Assembly: GCA_017544265.1 (NCBI GenBank)
Contig: JAFYEM010000033.1
Location: forward strand, 1 to 64,000
Source: Bacteroidales bacterium
GTDB taxonomy: Bacteria; Bacteroidota; Bacteroidia; Bacteroidales; UBA932
DNA length: 64,000 nucleotides
Direction: 5' to 3'
Part shown: one piece after another, positions 36,084 through 44,342 of the stretch
Numbering within the stretch: position 1 is the first letter of the stretch
How the letters are laid out: each line of letters opens with the position of its first letter
Notes under the pieces: model-generated
Databases searched by the model: none
Told to the model about the DNA's origin: nothing
What the model saw: the letters and a program-made list of their open reading frames with translations, nothing else
Position numbers and translations under genes: made by a program

Positions 36084-36682
36084 TGAAAAAGACTTTACTG
36101 GTCATATCGCTTTTAATTTCGGGCATACTGCCCATGAATGCCCGCCGCTTCACCTTCGGAGTGGAACTCGGTGCAGGGAGCCCGGTCGTGTCATATCACA
36201 GTTTCAGCTACAAACTGGACATGGGCTACAGGGTAAGCGACAGGCAGTGGAGTGTACCGGCCTTTCCCGTAGCGTTTGCATACGTAAAATTCGGATACAT
36301 GGTTACTCCCGTGCTGGAAACCGCCATTTCAGTCGGCTATGAGGGTATTTCCAGGGATGAAAGGGCAATTCCGGTAATGCTGAAACTGTCTGTATATCCT
36401 TCGGGAATGGAAAACGGAGGCATCTGCTTCTTTGCCGGAGGGGGAGTGATGATCCCCGACAACCTGAAGTCCAGAGTCACTTTCGGAGGGCATGTCGGAG
36501 GAGGATGGCGATTTCCGCTTTCCAGCGTCGTGGCACTCGAGCCCTTCCTTCGTCTCAGCCTGAATACAAGATATCCGGACCTTTACGATCCGGATACCGA
36601 GTTGAAGATTCCTTCTGAAAATATTTACCTGAACAGAATGTTCCAGGGAACTGTTTCAGCAGGTTTTTGCGTCAGTTTCTAG
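36083..36682 (+). CDS. small outer-membrane beta-barrel protein, unknown
   Basis: Not recognised. It has 199 residues from ATG 36083, the base shared with the upstream stop; the ATG four codons earlier would lie inside the preceding gene. A signal peptide (about 1-21, ending MNA) is followed by strands such as FTFGVELGAGSPVVSYHSF and a Gly-rich FFAGGGVMIPDN region. It ends SAGFCVSF, a typical outer-membrane C-terminus. Its 3' end overlaps the convergent lipoprotein gene by 4 bp. Confidence 0.7.
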   Translation: MKKTLLVISLLISGILPMNARRFTFGVELGAGSPVVSYHSFSYKLDMGYRVSDRQWSVPAFPVAFAYVKFGYMVTPVLETAISVGYEGISRDERAIPVMLKLSVYPSGMENGGICFFAGGGVMIPDNLKSRVTFGGHVGGGWRFPLSSVVALEPFLRLSLNTRYPDLYDPDTELKIPSENIYLNRMFQGTVSAGFCVSF

Positions 36683-37596
36683 GCAATCTCAAGAATAAAT
36701 TTCAGAACGACATTGTACTCTTTGGATGAATTGTCAGTGAAATTGGCGTTTACATCCAGGTTGCACTTGGATTTGACCATCTTTATACTTCCGCTGGCCT
36801 TTCCGCTGATGATGGGATTGTCATTGTCATAAACCTCCAGGTCATAGGAAAAATTCAAGCCATTGATCTGGAATGATCCGGCAAAGACTTCGCCGTTGTC
36901 AAAGTAGATTGCAAAGGTTCCGAAAGGGGAGAGGTAGATTTTATTGACCTTGTAGCCGGGTTTGCTGAAGTCGATCTTGAGCCCGTCGTCGTTGAGAGCT
37001 TTCACGATAGCATTGACATCGCAGCCTTCGTATTCGACACCTGCTCCAAGATTGCCGTTGAGACCGCTGGCCTTGACAGTCAGGAAAGTCTTCTGAACCT
37101 TCCATGCGCGGGCGAAATCCCCAAGCGCCTCGTCAAGGTCAAGAGGCTTTGCCGACTGGGCTTCCACTTCGAGGCTCTGCTGATCAAGCAGTTCGAGTTT
37201 GAATCCATTCTCGGTGACTGTGAGTTTGCCTATACCATTTAATATATAGACATCGCCCACAGCCTTGGCAGAGATGAACTCATAAGTGTTGATTACGGAC
37301 TGTTTTCCGCCATCTGCGGTGGAGAAGGTGGCCATGTATTCATTTTCCCGACCTGGCAGAATCTCAATTTTCTCAAGATTGCCTTTGGACTGCTCGGGGT
37401 TTGCGCCTCCGCCGTTCCCAAGTTTAATGGGAATAGGAATTTCCGGCCGACTCTCAAGCGGGATGTCCCATTGGTTAATCTGATCTATATTCTGAACCGG
37501 GGGAAGTTTGCCGGCTGTGTTCTCATTCTTGTCCTTCGGGGAGCAGGAAGCGAGAAACAATACTGCAGCAACGGCGAGAATAAGTGATTTTTTCAT
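36679..37596 (-). CDS. lipoprotein of unknown function, tandem paralogue B
   Basis: A 305-residue lipoprotein with Cys18 in FLASC; the following SPKDKNEN resembles the acidic/Lys export signal of surface lipoproteins in this phylum. After a short linker comes RPEIPIP. The C-terminal half shares a clear pattern with the adjacent upstream gene: FLTVKAS, YEGCDVNAIVKAL, GLKIDFSKPGYKVNKIYLSP, FGTFAIYF, DNDNPIISG and MVKSKCNLD. Many short beta strands are suggested. It lies 9 bp after its paralogue. The function is unknown. Confidence 0.78.
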   Translation of the reverse strand: MKKSLILAVAAVLFLASCSPKDKNENTAGKLPPVQNIDQINQWDIPLESRPEIPIPIKLGNGGGANPEQSKGNLEKIEILPGRENEYMATFSTADGGKQSVINTYEFISAKAVGDVYILNGIGKLTVTENGFKLELLDQQSLEVEAQSAKPLDLDEALGDFARAWKVQKTFLTVKASGLNGNLGAGVEYEGCDVNAIVKALNDDGLKIDFSKPGYKVNKIYLSPFGTFAIYFDNGEVFAGSFQINGLNFSYDLEVYDNDNPIISGKASGSIKMVKSKCNLDVNANFTDNSSKEYNVVLKFILEIA

Positions 37597-37605
37597 AGTT
37601 GATTA

Positions 37606-38580
37606 TTATTCGTAAACGAGGATAAATTTGACTATGGCCTCATAATCCTTCTTCTCATTGTCATGAAGCGTTCCGGAGAGTTCGAGGTTGAGTTTGCTCT
37701 TGACAATCTTTACGGTGCCGTTGCCATTTGCGCTCAGAACGGGGTTGTCGTTGTCAAACACATCGAAAGAGTAATCGAAAAGGCCACCTGAAATGCCGCT
37801 CTTGATACTACCCTCGATAACGTCATCGTTGCTCAGGTATATGCGGATGGTTCCGAACTTGGAAAGGCTGATTCCCGTCACTTTGTATGAGACCTTGCGG
37901 TCATCAATTTTGAGACCCTTTTCCTTGAGGTCCTTTGCGATTTTGGGAATGTCGCAGCCACTGTATTCGCCGCCGATGCCGCCGGCAGGGAGGGCATCAC
38001 TCTTGACGGTAACAAAAGTTTTTTCAACCTTCCAGCCACGGGCGATATCTGCAAGCAGGGACGAGTCAGCGTTAAGTTCAGAGACAAGCATGCCGTCAAG
38101 AGTAATGGGAGAGCCGCCGCCGAGTGGAGTGAAACTGAAACTGATGGAACTTCCATTCAGTGACTTGATTTCGAGGGTGCCGAACTGGGCAAGGGTCAGA
38201 ATATCACCCACGCTGACTTTCTTACCCTGAACGTCAAACTTGCCGGAGAAATTGAAATCGGACTCATTCTCTTCACTGTCCTTGGCCTTGATGTCGGCAT
38301 TCCATGTTCCGTCATTCATTGCCTCAAGGCCGACAAGTTTACCAGTATGGGCATCGCCGGAAAGTTCTGCATTGCCGTTGAAGTGATTTCCGTCGGGCTT
38401 GACATTCGGTAGCGGAATCTCAGGTCTGGGTTCGTTGAAATTTACCTTGAATGAATATTTCTCGAGAGAGGGAGTCGGAAGGGTGTCAGCAGAGGAGTCT
38501 TTTTTGTCCTTGGTATTGCAGGAAACAGCAATCACAGCGGCTACCGCTGCGAGAGAAATGAAAGCAAAAATTTTCTTCAT
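37606..38580 (-). CDS. lipoprotein of unknown function, tandem paralogue A
   Basis: A 324-residue lipoprotein with Cys21 in IAVSC and a KDKKD stretch right after, again like a surface-export signal. It carries RPEIPLP near residue 55. Shared features with the next gene are FVTVKSD, YSGCDIPKIAKDL, GLKIDDRKVSYKVTGISLSK, FGTIRIYL, DNDNPVLSA and IVKSKLNLE, so this is a tandem duplication that has diverged. The 34 bp gap from the upstream barrel gene suggests one transcript. Confidence 0.78.
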   Translation of the reverse strand: MKKIFAFISLAAVAAVIAVSCNTKDKKDSSADTLPTPSLEKYSFKVNFNEPRPEIPLPNVKPDGNHFNGNAELSGDAHTGKLVGLEAMNDGTWNADIKAKDSEENESDFNFSGKFDVQGKKVSVGDILTLAQFGTLEIKSLNGSSISFSFTPLGGGSPITLDGMLVSELNADSSLLADIARGWKVEKTFVTVKSDALPAGGIGGEYSGCDIPKIAKDLKEKGLKIDDRKVSYKVTGISLSKFGTIRIYLSNDDVIEGSIKSGISGGLFDYSFDVFDNDNPVLSANGNGTVKIVKSKLNLELSGTLHDNEKKDYEAIVKFILVYE

Positions 38581-38614
38581 GTTTATAAAAATTTAATAAT
38601 TAACACATTAGGTT

Positions 38615-39481
38615 CTAGAACAGCTTGACCACAAGTCCTACTTTGAGGACAGGGAAGAAGCCGAATTTTCCAATCAGATCCACGATTTCAGACGCGGATT
38701 TGACGGAATCATTTACTTTTCCTTCATCATCGGCACCGACAGTGCGGATCAGATTTCCGTCAATTCTCAAATCTACGAAGGAATCGTAGTTGTCGGAAGC
38801 CGGTTTTGCAGGAACCGTAATGGAGGGAGAACCCCAGTACATGGCGCCAAGGTCGAAAGTCACATTCACGCGGTGCTTGCTGACGGCGCGGCCGAATCCA
38901 ATGCCGACATAAGGCTTTACTGCATTGACTTTCATTGCAATTGAGACATTTCCGTCGCTGTCTGACTGAATGTGGTAGTTTTCATCTTTGACATCCACGG
39001 AAACATATTTGTTGCGGTCGGATTCATCAAGGGGCTTCGCCGTGAAAACATTTGCCATATTGGCAGTACCGCCGTAAAGTCCTACGGTAAAGCGGAAAGA
39101 ACTGCGTTTGAAGGGATAGAAATCCGCAAGGATATGTCCGTTCTGGAAATTGTTCAATTTGTAATCCAAGGAAACCTTTGCAGTTGAATTGTCGTTCAAC
39201 TTGATATCCATCTCGGGAAGCGCAGGGATCGTGCCGTTTTTCTTCAGGCTGTTCAGAATCGGTGCGAGAGGCATGATGGAATAACCGGCTCGAAGCTGCA
39301 GCCACGGGGTGGCGGGCATTGCGACATCAAAGCCGACGATGTCAGTACCGAGAGAAACGCCGAGCGAGAGGTGATTGAACAGCTGTTTGTCCGGATTTAC
39401 ATAGATGGAATCATCATCATCCGCAGCAAATGCGGCAGTTGAAACAAGAACCAGGGAGAGGATTGAAAGCAATTTTTTCAT
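38615..39481 (-). CDS. predicted outer-membrane beta-barrel protein with acidic N-terminus
   Basis: Not recognised. From ATG 39481 (MKKLLSILS) it has 288 residues with a signal peptide of about 19 (ending AFA). The mature protein begins ADDDDS, then has barrel-like strands (HLSLGVSLGTDIVGFDV, FRFTVGLYGG, FDLGAMYWG) and ends LKVGLVVKLF. ATG 39493 is a possible alternative start. It is the first gene of the operon with the two paralogous lipoproteins, so the three may form one outer-membrane assembly (inference). Confidence 0.72.
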   Translation of the reverse strand: MKKLLSILSLVLVSTAAFAADDDDSIYVNPDKQLFNHLSLGVSLGTDIVGFDVAMPATPWLQLRAGYSIMPLAPILNSLKKNGTIPALPEMDIKLNDNSTAKVSLDYKLNNFQNGHILADFYPFKRSSFRFTVGLYGGTANMANVFTAKPLDESDRNKYVSVDVKDENYHIQSDSDGNVSIAMKVNAVKPYVGIGFGRAVSKHRVNVTFDLGAMYWGSPSITVPAKPASDNYDSFVDLRIDGNLIRTVGADDEGKVNDSVKSASEIVDLIGKFGFFPVLKVGLVVKLF

Positions 39482-39504
39482 ATTCTTTTCCATTTTAATC
39501 AAGG

Positions 39505-39512
39505 CAAATATA
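39505..39512 (-). promoter_or_regulatory. predicted -7 element of the barrel-lipoprotein operon
   Basis: CAAATATA on the plus strand is TATATTTG on the minus strand. The predicted start near 39498 gives a leader of 5 or 17 nt depending on the start codon. The -33 element is not clear. Confidence 0.5.
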
Positions 39513-39643
39513 ATTTTTTTTCCTGACAATGTAAATTTTATTTACATAAACTTCTGATTTTTTGCTTCTTTTTCTTTTTTTTTACGGTTTCACTATTCCC
39601 TATTATTGTTATACAATTTATATTATGTTAAGTTATATGTATA

Positions 39644-39675
39644 TTTGTCCCTCCCCACGATTTTGTTTATCTTTG
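39644..39675 (+). promoter_or_regulatory. predicted promoter of rlmD
   Basis: TTTG at 39644-39647, a 20 bp spacer, then TATCTTTG at 39668-39675: a full consensus match. The predicted start near 39682 rules out the in-frame ATG at 39606 and supports ATG 39693. Confidence 0.7.
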
Positions 39676-39692
39676 CGTTGACAAAAAACAAG

Positions 39693-41108
39693 ATGATTAA
39701 GATGTCCAGAAAAAAAACAGATATCCTTCTCGAGAATGTGGAAATTGAATCGGTTGCGGCCGAAGGCAAGGCAATCGCCCGGGTGGACGGAATTGTCGTG
39801 TTCGTGGAATTTGCTGTCCCCGGCGACATTGTCGATATCAGGGTCTTCAAGAAAAAGAAAAACTACATGGAAGGACGCATCGAAAGGATCGTTCGCCCTT
39901 CAAAAGACCGTCTGGAGCCGTTCTGTCCGCATTTTGGCGTTTGTGGCGGGTGCCGCTGGCAGCCGCTGCCATACGAAATGCAGCTCAAGGCAAAATGGCA
40001 GCAGGTCTATGACCAGCTTGTGCGGATCGGACATCTGGAAGTGCCGGAAATACAGCCGACACTCCCCTCTCAGGAAACGGAATTTTATCGTAACAAGCTG
40101 GAATTCAGTGCATCAGAGCGTAGATGGATTCTTTCAGGAGAAGAGCCGGAAGGCCTTGGAGCAGAAGAACTTGCCGGACTTGGCTTTCATGTTGGCAAAT
40201 TTTTCGACAAAGTTCTGGATATCCGCGACTGCCACCTCCAGAAAGAACCATCGAACGCTATCAGGCTGTTTGTCAAGAAGTTCTGCCTTACAAACGGAAT
40301 TCCTTTCTATAACATAAGGGAAAACCGTGGATTCTTCCGGAACATGTTCATCCGCAACAACCGCTCTGGCGACATAATGCTGACAATGTGCTTCGCGGCG
40401 AAGAGAATGGAACTCATCACTCCCCTTCTGGATGCCCTGAAGGCCGGATTTCCCCAGATCAAGTCCCTCTATTACATAATCAATACAAAACTGAATGATT
40501 CCATAACCGACCTTACCCCGATTCTGTATTACGGGGACGAGGCGATTTACGAGACTATGGAAGGCCTGCGCTTCAAAATCGGCCCGAAATCTTTCTACCA
40601 GACCAACAGCATGCAGGCAGAACGGCTCTATAACGTAGCCCGCAAAGAGGCCGCACTAAGCGGAAACGAGATTGTCTATGACCTCTATACCGGGACCGGC
40701 ACAATAGCCCAGTTCATAGCGTCCAAAGCAAAGAAAGTAATTGGTATAGAATATGTTCCGGAAGCAATTGAAGACGCTGTGGAAAATGCCCGGAACAACT
40801 CTGTCACCAACTGCGAGTTCTATGCCGGCGATATGAAAGACGTGCTCGACGCCAAATTCATAGACGCTCACGGCAAGCCCGACGTGATTATTCTCGACCC
40901 GCCGCGCGCCGGCATACATCCTGACGTCGCAAAAGTGATTCTGGAAGCCTCCCCGAAGCGCATCGTCTATGTCAGCTGCAACCCTGCCACCCAGGCTCGC
41001 GACCTTTCAGTCCTATGCGGGAAATACTGCATAACTGCTGTCCGTCCCGTCGATATGTTTCCCCACACGATGCATGTGGAAAATGTCGTCACCCTGCAAT
41101 TGAAATAA
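39693..41108 (+). CDS. rlmD: 23S rRNA (uracil-C5)-methyltransferase RlmD/TrmA family
   Basis: SAM-dependent enzyme that forms 5-methyluridine, usually at position 1939 of 23S rRNA. An N-terminal TRAM domain (about residues 10-65) is followed by the Fe-S cysteines in CPHFGVCGGCRWQ, a SAM-binding YDLYTGTGTIAQFIA motif and the catalytic region DPPRAGIHP...YVSCNPATQARDL. From ATG 39693 it has 471 residues. An ATG three codons later (39702) is also possible. Whether the target is U1939 or U747 cannot be told from the sequence. Confidence 0.9.
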   Translation: MIKMSRKKTDILLENVEIESVAAEGKAIARVDGIVVFVEFAVPGDIVDIRVFKKKKNYMEGRIERIVRPSKDRLEPFCPHFGVCGGCRWQPLPYEMQLKAKWQQVYDQLVRIGHLEVPEIQPTLPSQETEFYRNKLEFSASERRWILSGEEPEGLGAEELAGLGFHVGKFFDKVLDIRDCHLQKEPSNAIRLFVKKFCLTNGIPFYNIRENRGFFRNMFIRNNRSGDIMLTMCFAAKRMELITPLLDALKAGFPQIKSLYYIINTKLNDSITDLTPILYYGDEAIYETMEGLRFKIGPKSFYQTNSMQAERLYNVARKEAALSGNEIVYDLYTGTGTIAQFIASKAKKVIGIEYVPEAIEDAVENARNNSVTNCEFYAGDMKDVLDAKFIDAHGKPDVIILDPPRAGIHPDVAKVILEASPKRIVYVSCNPATQARDLSVLCGKYCITAVRPVDMFPHTMHVENVVTLQLK

Positions 41109-41164
41109 TGGCTGCCCAGTCCCCGAACCTTGCAGTTATTTTTTTATTCTTCGGCAATAAGTAG

Positions 41165-41172
41165 TAAATTTG
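41165..41172 (+). promoter_or_regulatory. predicted -7 element of the CaCA exchanger gene
   Basis: TAAATTTG with TTTT at the -33 distance (20 bp spacer). The predicted start is near 41179, which is the ATG itself, so the message may be leaderless. Confidence 0.5.
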
Positions 41173-41178
41173 CAGGCT

Positions 41179-42129
41179 ATGGAATTATTCGTACAGATAC
41201 TTCTGCTGATTGGAGGACTTGCGCTGATAGTATTCGGCGCAGACTACCTCGTGGAAGGAGCGTCAGATATCGCCAGGCGCTTCGGCCTGAGCGAATTCGT
41301 AATAGGCCTGACGATTGTCGGCATGGGAACTTCCGCCCCGGAGATGGTCGTCAGCATTATCGGCGCCATCGGCGGAAATGCCGACGTAGCGATAGGCAAT
41401 GTCCTGGGTTCCAACATCTTCAACACACTGCTGATACTCGGTCTGACGGCAATTATCCTTCCGATAGGCATTACCGTAAGCAACCGCCGCAGGGACATCC
41501 CCATCGGCCTTCTCGCGACGCTTGTATTCGTGTTCCTGGGCTTTTCACACTCGATTTTCAGGCTTGGTTCCGACGGGCTCAACCGAATTGACGGCGCAGT
41601 CATGCTGGCGCTGTTCATAGTCTATCTCTGGTTCAGCATACGCGGGGGCCGCAATGCCGAAGCCGTCGGAGAGGCCGCAGCGCCGGAGCGCAAACTCTGG
41701 GTCTGCATTCTTATGGTCGCGGCGTCCCTTGCTGCGCTGATAATCGGCGGAAGGCTTTTCGTGGACAGTGCCACCCACATTGCCCGCATGGCCGGCGTTT
41801 CAGACAAATTCATAGCCGTGACAGTCCTCGCCGGAGGCACGTCCTTCCCTGAACTGGCCACCTGCATCGCAGCGGCAATCAAGAAGAAAGGCCAGCTTGC
41901 CCTTGGAAACATAGTGGGCTCAAATGTGTTCAACCTGCTTCTGATCGTGGGCTGCTCGGCCCTTATCAATCCCCTGTCCTTTGACGACATAGATGTCGTT
42001 GACGTTGCAGTCCTCATACTGAGCAGCGCCCTTCTGCTGTTCTGCGGCCGCAAATTCGGCCGTGTATGGGGCGGGGTTTTCGTCTTGATGTTCATAGCTT
42101 ATCTGGCTTATCTGATAATTCAACTGTAA
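41179..42129 (+). CDS. calcium/sodium antiporter (CaCA family, YrbG-like)
   Basis: Inner-membrane cation exchanger. It has 316 residues with about ten helices in two inverted repeats. The alpha-repeat signatures are both present: VGMGTSAPEMVVSIIGAI...GNVLGSNIFNT in the first half and AGGTSFPELATCIAAAI...GNIVGSNVFNLL in the second. I start at ATG 41179; a TTG at 41170 precedes the predicted transcription start. It directly abuts the cysteate-synthase-like gene. Confidence 0.92.
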   Translation: MELFVQILLLIGGLALIVFGADYLVEGASDIARRFGLSEFVIGLTIVGMGTSAPEMVVSIIGAIGGNADVAIGNVLGSNIFNTLLILGLTAIILPIGITVSNRRRDIPIGLLATLVFVFLGFSHSIFRLGSDGLNRIDGAVMLALFIVYLWFSIRGGRNAEAVGEAAAPERKLWVCILMVAASLAALIIGGRLFVDSATHIARMAGVSDKFIAVTVLAGGTSFPELATCIAAAIKKKGQLALGNIVGSNVFNLLLIVGCSALINPLSFDDIDVVDVAVLILSSALLLFCGRKFGRVWGGVFVLMFIAYLAYLIIQL

Positions 42130-43422
42130 ATGGCAAGATTTAATCCTACGACTTATAAATTGCTGAATGTCAGCAATTCCCGCATTTTCGAGGATAAGGG
42201 TTGGACACTGTCCGATCCTATGTCGGACAAGCCCTCGCTTGTTAGGGCCGTCTATTCGGAAAAGAAGTTTTCGCCCCGCAAAGATCTCCCGGGAATATAC
42301 CGTTACGCGTCCTGGCTCCCTATCCGCAGGGTGCTGAAGAATGCATCAGGCCCTGTTACTTTCAAAAGCGTGGGGCTCGCAAAGGAACTTGGGCTCGAGA
42401 GGCTGTATATCACTTTTACCGGCTATTCTCCCGAACATGGAGCGGAGGTCGGCACCTGCTCTTTCAAAGCGACAGAGGCTTATTCCGTATGCGCCAGATG
42501 GCCCCGCAAGGCGGATAAGGTGCTGGTGGTCCAGTCTGCCGGCAATACAGCCCGGGCCTTTGCCCAGGTGTGCTCAGACAACAGGATTCCCCTGGTTGTC
42601 TGCATCCCAAAGGACAATATAGACGCGCTCTGGTTCCGGAAGAAACTGCACCACTGCGTGAAAGTGATAGCCACGCCAGAAGGCAGCGACTACTTCGACG
42701 CAATCAGCCTTGGCGACAAACTCTGTCTCGGAGAGCACTACAGGGCCGAAGGCGGTGCAAAGAACATCGCCCGCCGCGACGGTATGGGCACTACCCTGCT
42801 TTCAGCTGTGGAAGCTGCCGGAGAAATTCCGGACGCGTACTTCCAGGCCGTGGGCAGCGGCACTGGTGCAATAGCCGTCTGGGAAAACAATCTCCGCCTC
42901 ATTGAAGACGGTTCCTATGGCAATAAGAAGATGCGCATCTACGCATCCCAGAACGCCCCGTTCACGCTGATGTACGATTCATGGAAGGCCGGCAGCCGGA
43001 ATCTCGTGCCCATGACCCCGGAGGAGTCCAGGCTCAAGTGCGCCGAAATCGCAGCCAAGGTACTGTCTAACCGTAAACCTCCTTACAGCATCGCCGGAGG
43101 CCTATATGACGCTCTTGTGGACACCGGCGGCAACATGTTCAAGGTGACCAACGAAGAGCAGAACTACTGGAAAAGGAAATTCGCGGCTCTCGAAGGCATC
43201 GACATCTATTCTGCGGCCGCCGTCGCAGTGGCGTCACTTGCGCAGGCGGTAAAGGACGGGGCGGTCAGGCAGGATGAAATTATCATGCTGAATATTACCG
43301 GAGGCGGCGAAGAGAAAGCCAAGTCCGGCGGTTACTATATGGCCGTGCCTGAACTGGTTTTGAGCCCGGACCTCTCGGAAGATGAAATAATACATCAGGT
43401 AGATAAGCTTTTTAACTTCTGA
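42130..43422 (+). CDS. threonine-synthase-like PLP enzyme, probable cysteate synthase
   Basis: Fold type II PLP enzyme of 430 residues. It resembles threonine synthase overall (AVGSGTGAIAVWEN, LNITGGGEEKAKSGGY), but the active-site Lys113 lies in GAEVGTCSFKATEAY rather than the GPTxxFKD motif of threonine synthases. That motif and the length fit cysteate synthase, which makes L-cysteate from O-phosphoserine and sulfite. In Bacteroidota this enzyme feeds sulfonolipid (capnine) synthesis, as I recall. The start abuts the exchanger stop; an mscS-like gene follows after 5 bp. I did not see the fatty acyltransferase partner in this window. Confidence 0.75.
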   Translation: MARFNPTTYKLLNVSNSRIFEDKGWTLSDPMSDKPSLVRAVYSEKKFSPRKDLPGIYRYASWLPIRRVLKNASGPVTFKSVGLAKELGLERLYITFTGYSPEHGAEVGTCSFKATEAYSVCARWPRKADKVLVVQSAGNTARAFAQVCSDNRIPLVVCIPKDNIDALWFRKKLHHCVKVIATPEGSDYFDAISLGDKLCLGEHYRAEGGAKNIARRDGMGTTLLSAVEAAGEIPDAYFQAVGSGTGAIAVWENNLRLIEDGSYGNKKMRIYASQNAPFTLMYDSWKAGSRNLVPMTPEESRLKCAEIAAKVLSNRKPPYSIAGGLYDALVDTGGNMFKVTNEEQNYWKRKFAALEGIDIYSAAAVAVASLAQAVKDGAVRQDEIIMLNITGGGEEKAKSGGYYMAVPELVLSPDLSEDEIIHQVDKLFNF

Positions 43423-43427
43423 ACCAA

Positions 43428-44339
43428 ATGATTACCTTATTACAAGCACAGTCTGTGTCCCCTGCCGACAGTCTTAAACAGCATGGCCTGCAGATGGTGG
43501 AAACCATACGGAACACAGCTCCTGACGAACTGATTGGCAAACTCGGGCAGGAAGCCCTGCAGTTCGGTCTGAAGGTACTTGCCGCGTTCCTGATTTATTT
43601 AATCGGCGCTTGGATTATCCGCATCATAAAGAAATCAATGAACAAGGGATTCACCCGCAAAAAGACCGATCCCACGATTGTCACTTTCATGAACTCCCTG
43701 GTTTCCATCGGAATGTGGCTGCTGGTGATTATTCTTTCTGTGAGTACGCTCGGAATCAATACGACCTCTCTTGCGGCGCTTCTCGCTGCCGGCGGCATGG
43801 CCGTGGGTATGGCTCTGAGCGGTACCCTGCAGAATTTCGCAGGCGGTCTTATGATTCTGATTTTCAAGCCTTTCAAGATTGGCGACTTCATCGAGGCCCA
43901 GGGCTTTGCGGGATTTGTTTCGGAAGTCAATATTGTCAATACAAAACTGCGTACGACTGACAACCGGGAGATTGTTCTCCCCAACGGATCGCTTTTCAAC
44001 GGGAATATCAACAATATCACCGCGCATCCCCTTAGAAGGGTCGACCAGGTCGTTTCAGTCCCCTATGGAACTGACGCGGAGAAAGTGAGAGAACTGGTCC
44101 TGGGTATAATATCCGCCTCCCCCCTCTTCCTTGATTCTTCCACTGAAGGAGCTGACGATCCATTCGTGTCGATAAAGGAACTCGGCCAGAGCAGCGTGGA
44201 TTTCGTTATCCGCGCATGGGTCAAGGCGCCCGATTACTGGGCGGCATGGTTCTTTCTCAATGAAAACATATACCGCTCCCTGCCGGAGAACGGAATCTCC
44301 TTCCCGTTCCCCCAGCTTGATGTACACATCGAAAAGTAG
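43428..44339 (+). CDS. small-conductance mechanosensitive channel (MscS family)
   Basis: Releases solutes on hypo-osmotic shock. It has 303 residues. An amphipathic N-terminal segment (about 1-45) is followed by three helices, the third being the Gly/Ala-rich pore helix SLAALLAAGGMAVGMALSGTLQNFAGG. The cytoplasmic beta domain follows (FKIGDFIEAQGFAGFVSEVNIVN, then LPNGSLFNGNINN). Length and layout match the short MscS of E. coli. It is probably the last gene of a unit with the exchanger and cysteate-synthase-like genes. Confidence 0.93.
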   Translation: MITLLQAQSVSPADSLKQHGLQMVETIRNTAPDELIGKLGQEALQFGLKVLAAFLIYLIGAWIIRIIKKSMNKGFTRKKTDPTIVTFMNSLVSIGMWLLVIILSVSTLGINTTSLAALLAAGGMAVGMALSGTLQNFAGGLMILIFKPFKIGDFIEAQGFAGFVSEVNIVNTKLRTTDNREIVLPNGSLFNGNINNITAHPLRRVDQVVSVPYGTDAEKVRELVLGIISASPLFLDSSTEGADDPFVSIKELGQSSVDFVIRAWVKAPDYWAAWFFLNENIYRSLPENGISFPFPQLDVHIEK

Positions 44340-44342
44340 TTT

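Noticed and set aside
39606..39692. Upstream ATG start for rlmD
   Set aside because: It precedes a full-consensus promoter at 39644-39675 and encodes a hydrophobic stretch not expected in this enzyme.
42130..43422. Plain threonine synthase (thrC)
   Set aside because: The PLP-lysine motif GTCSFK differs from that of threonine synthases, so I prefer cysteate synthase.
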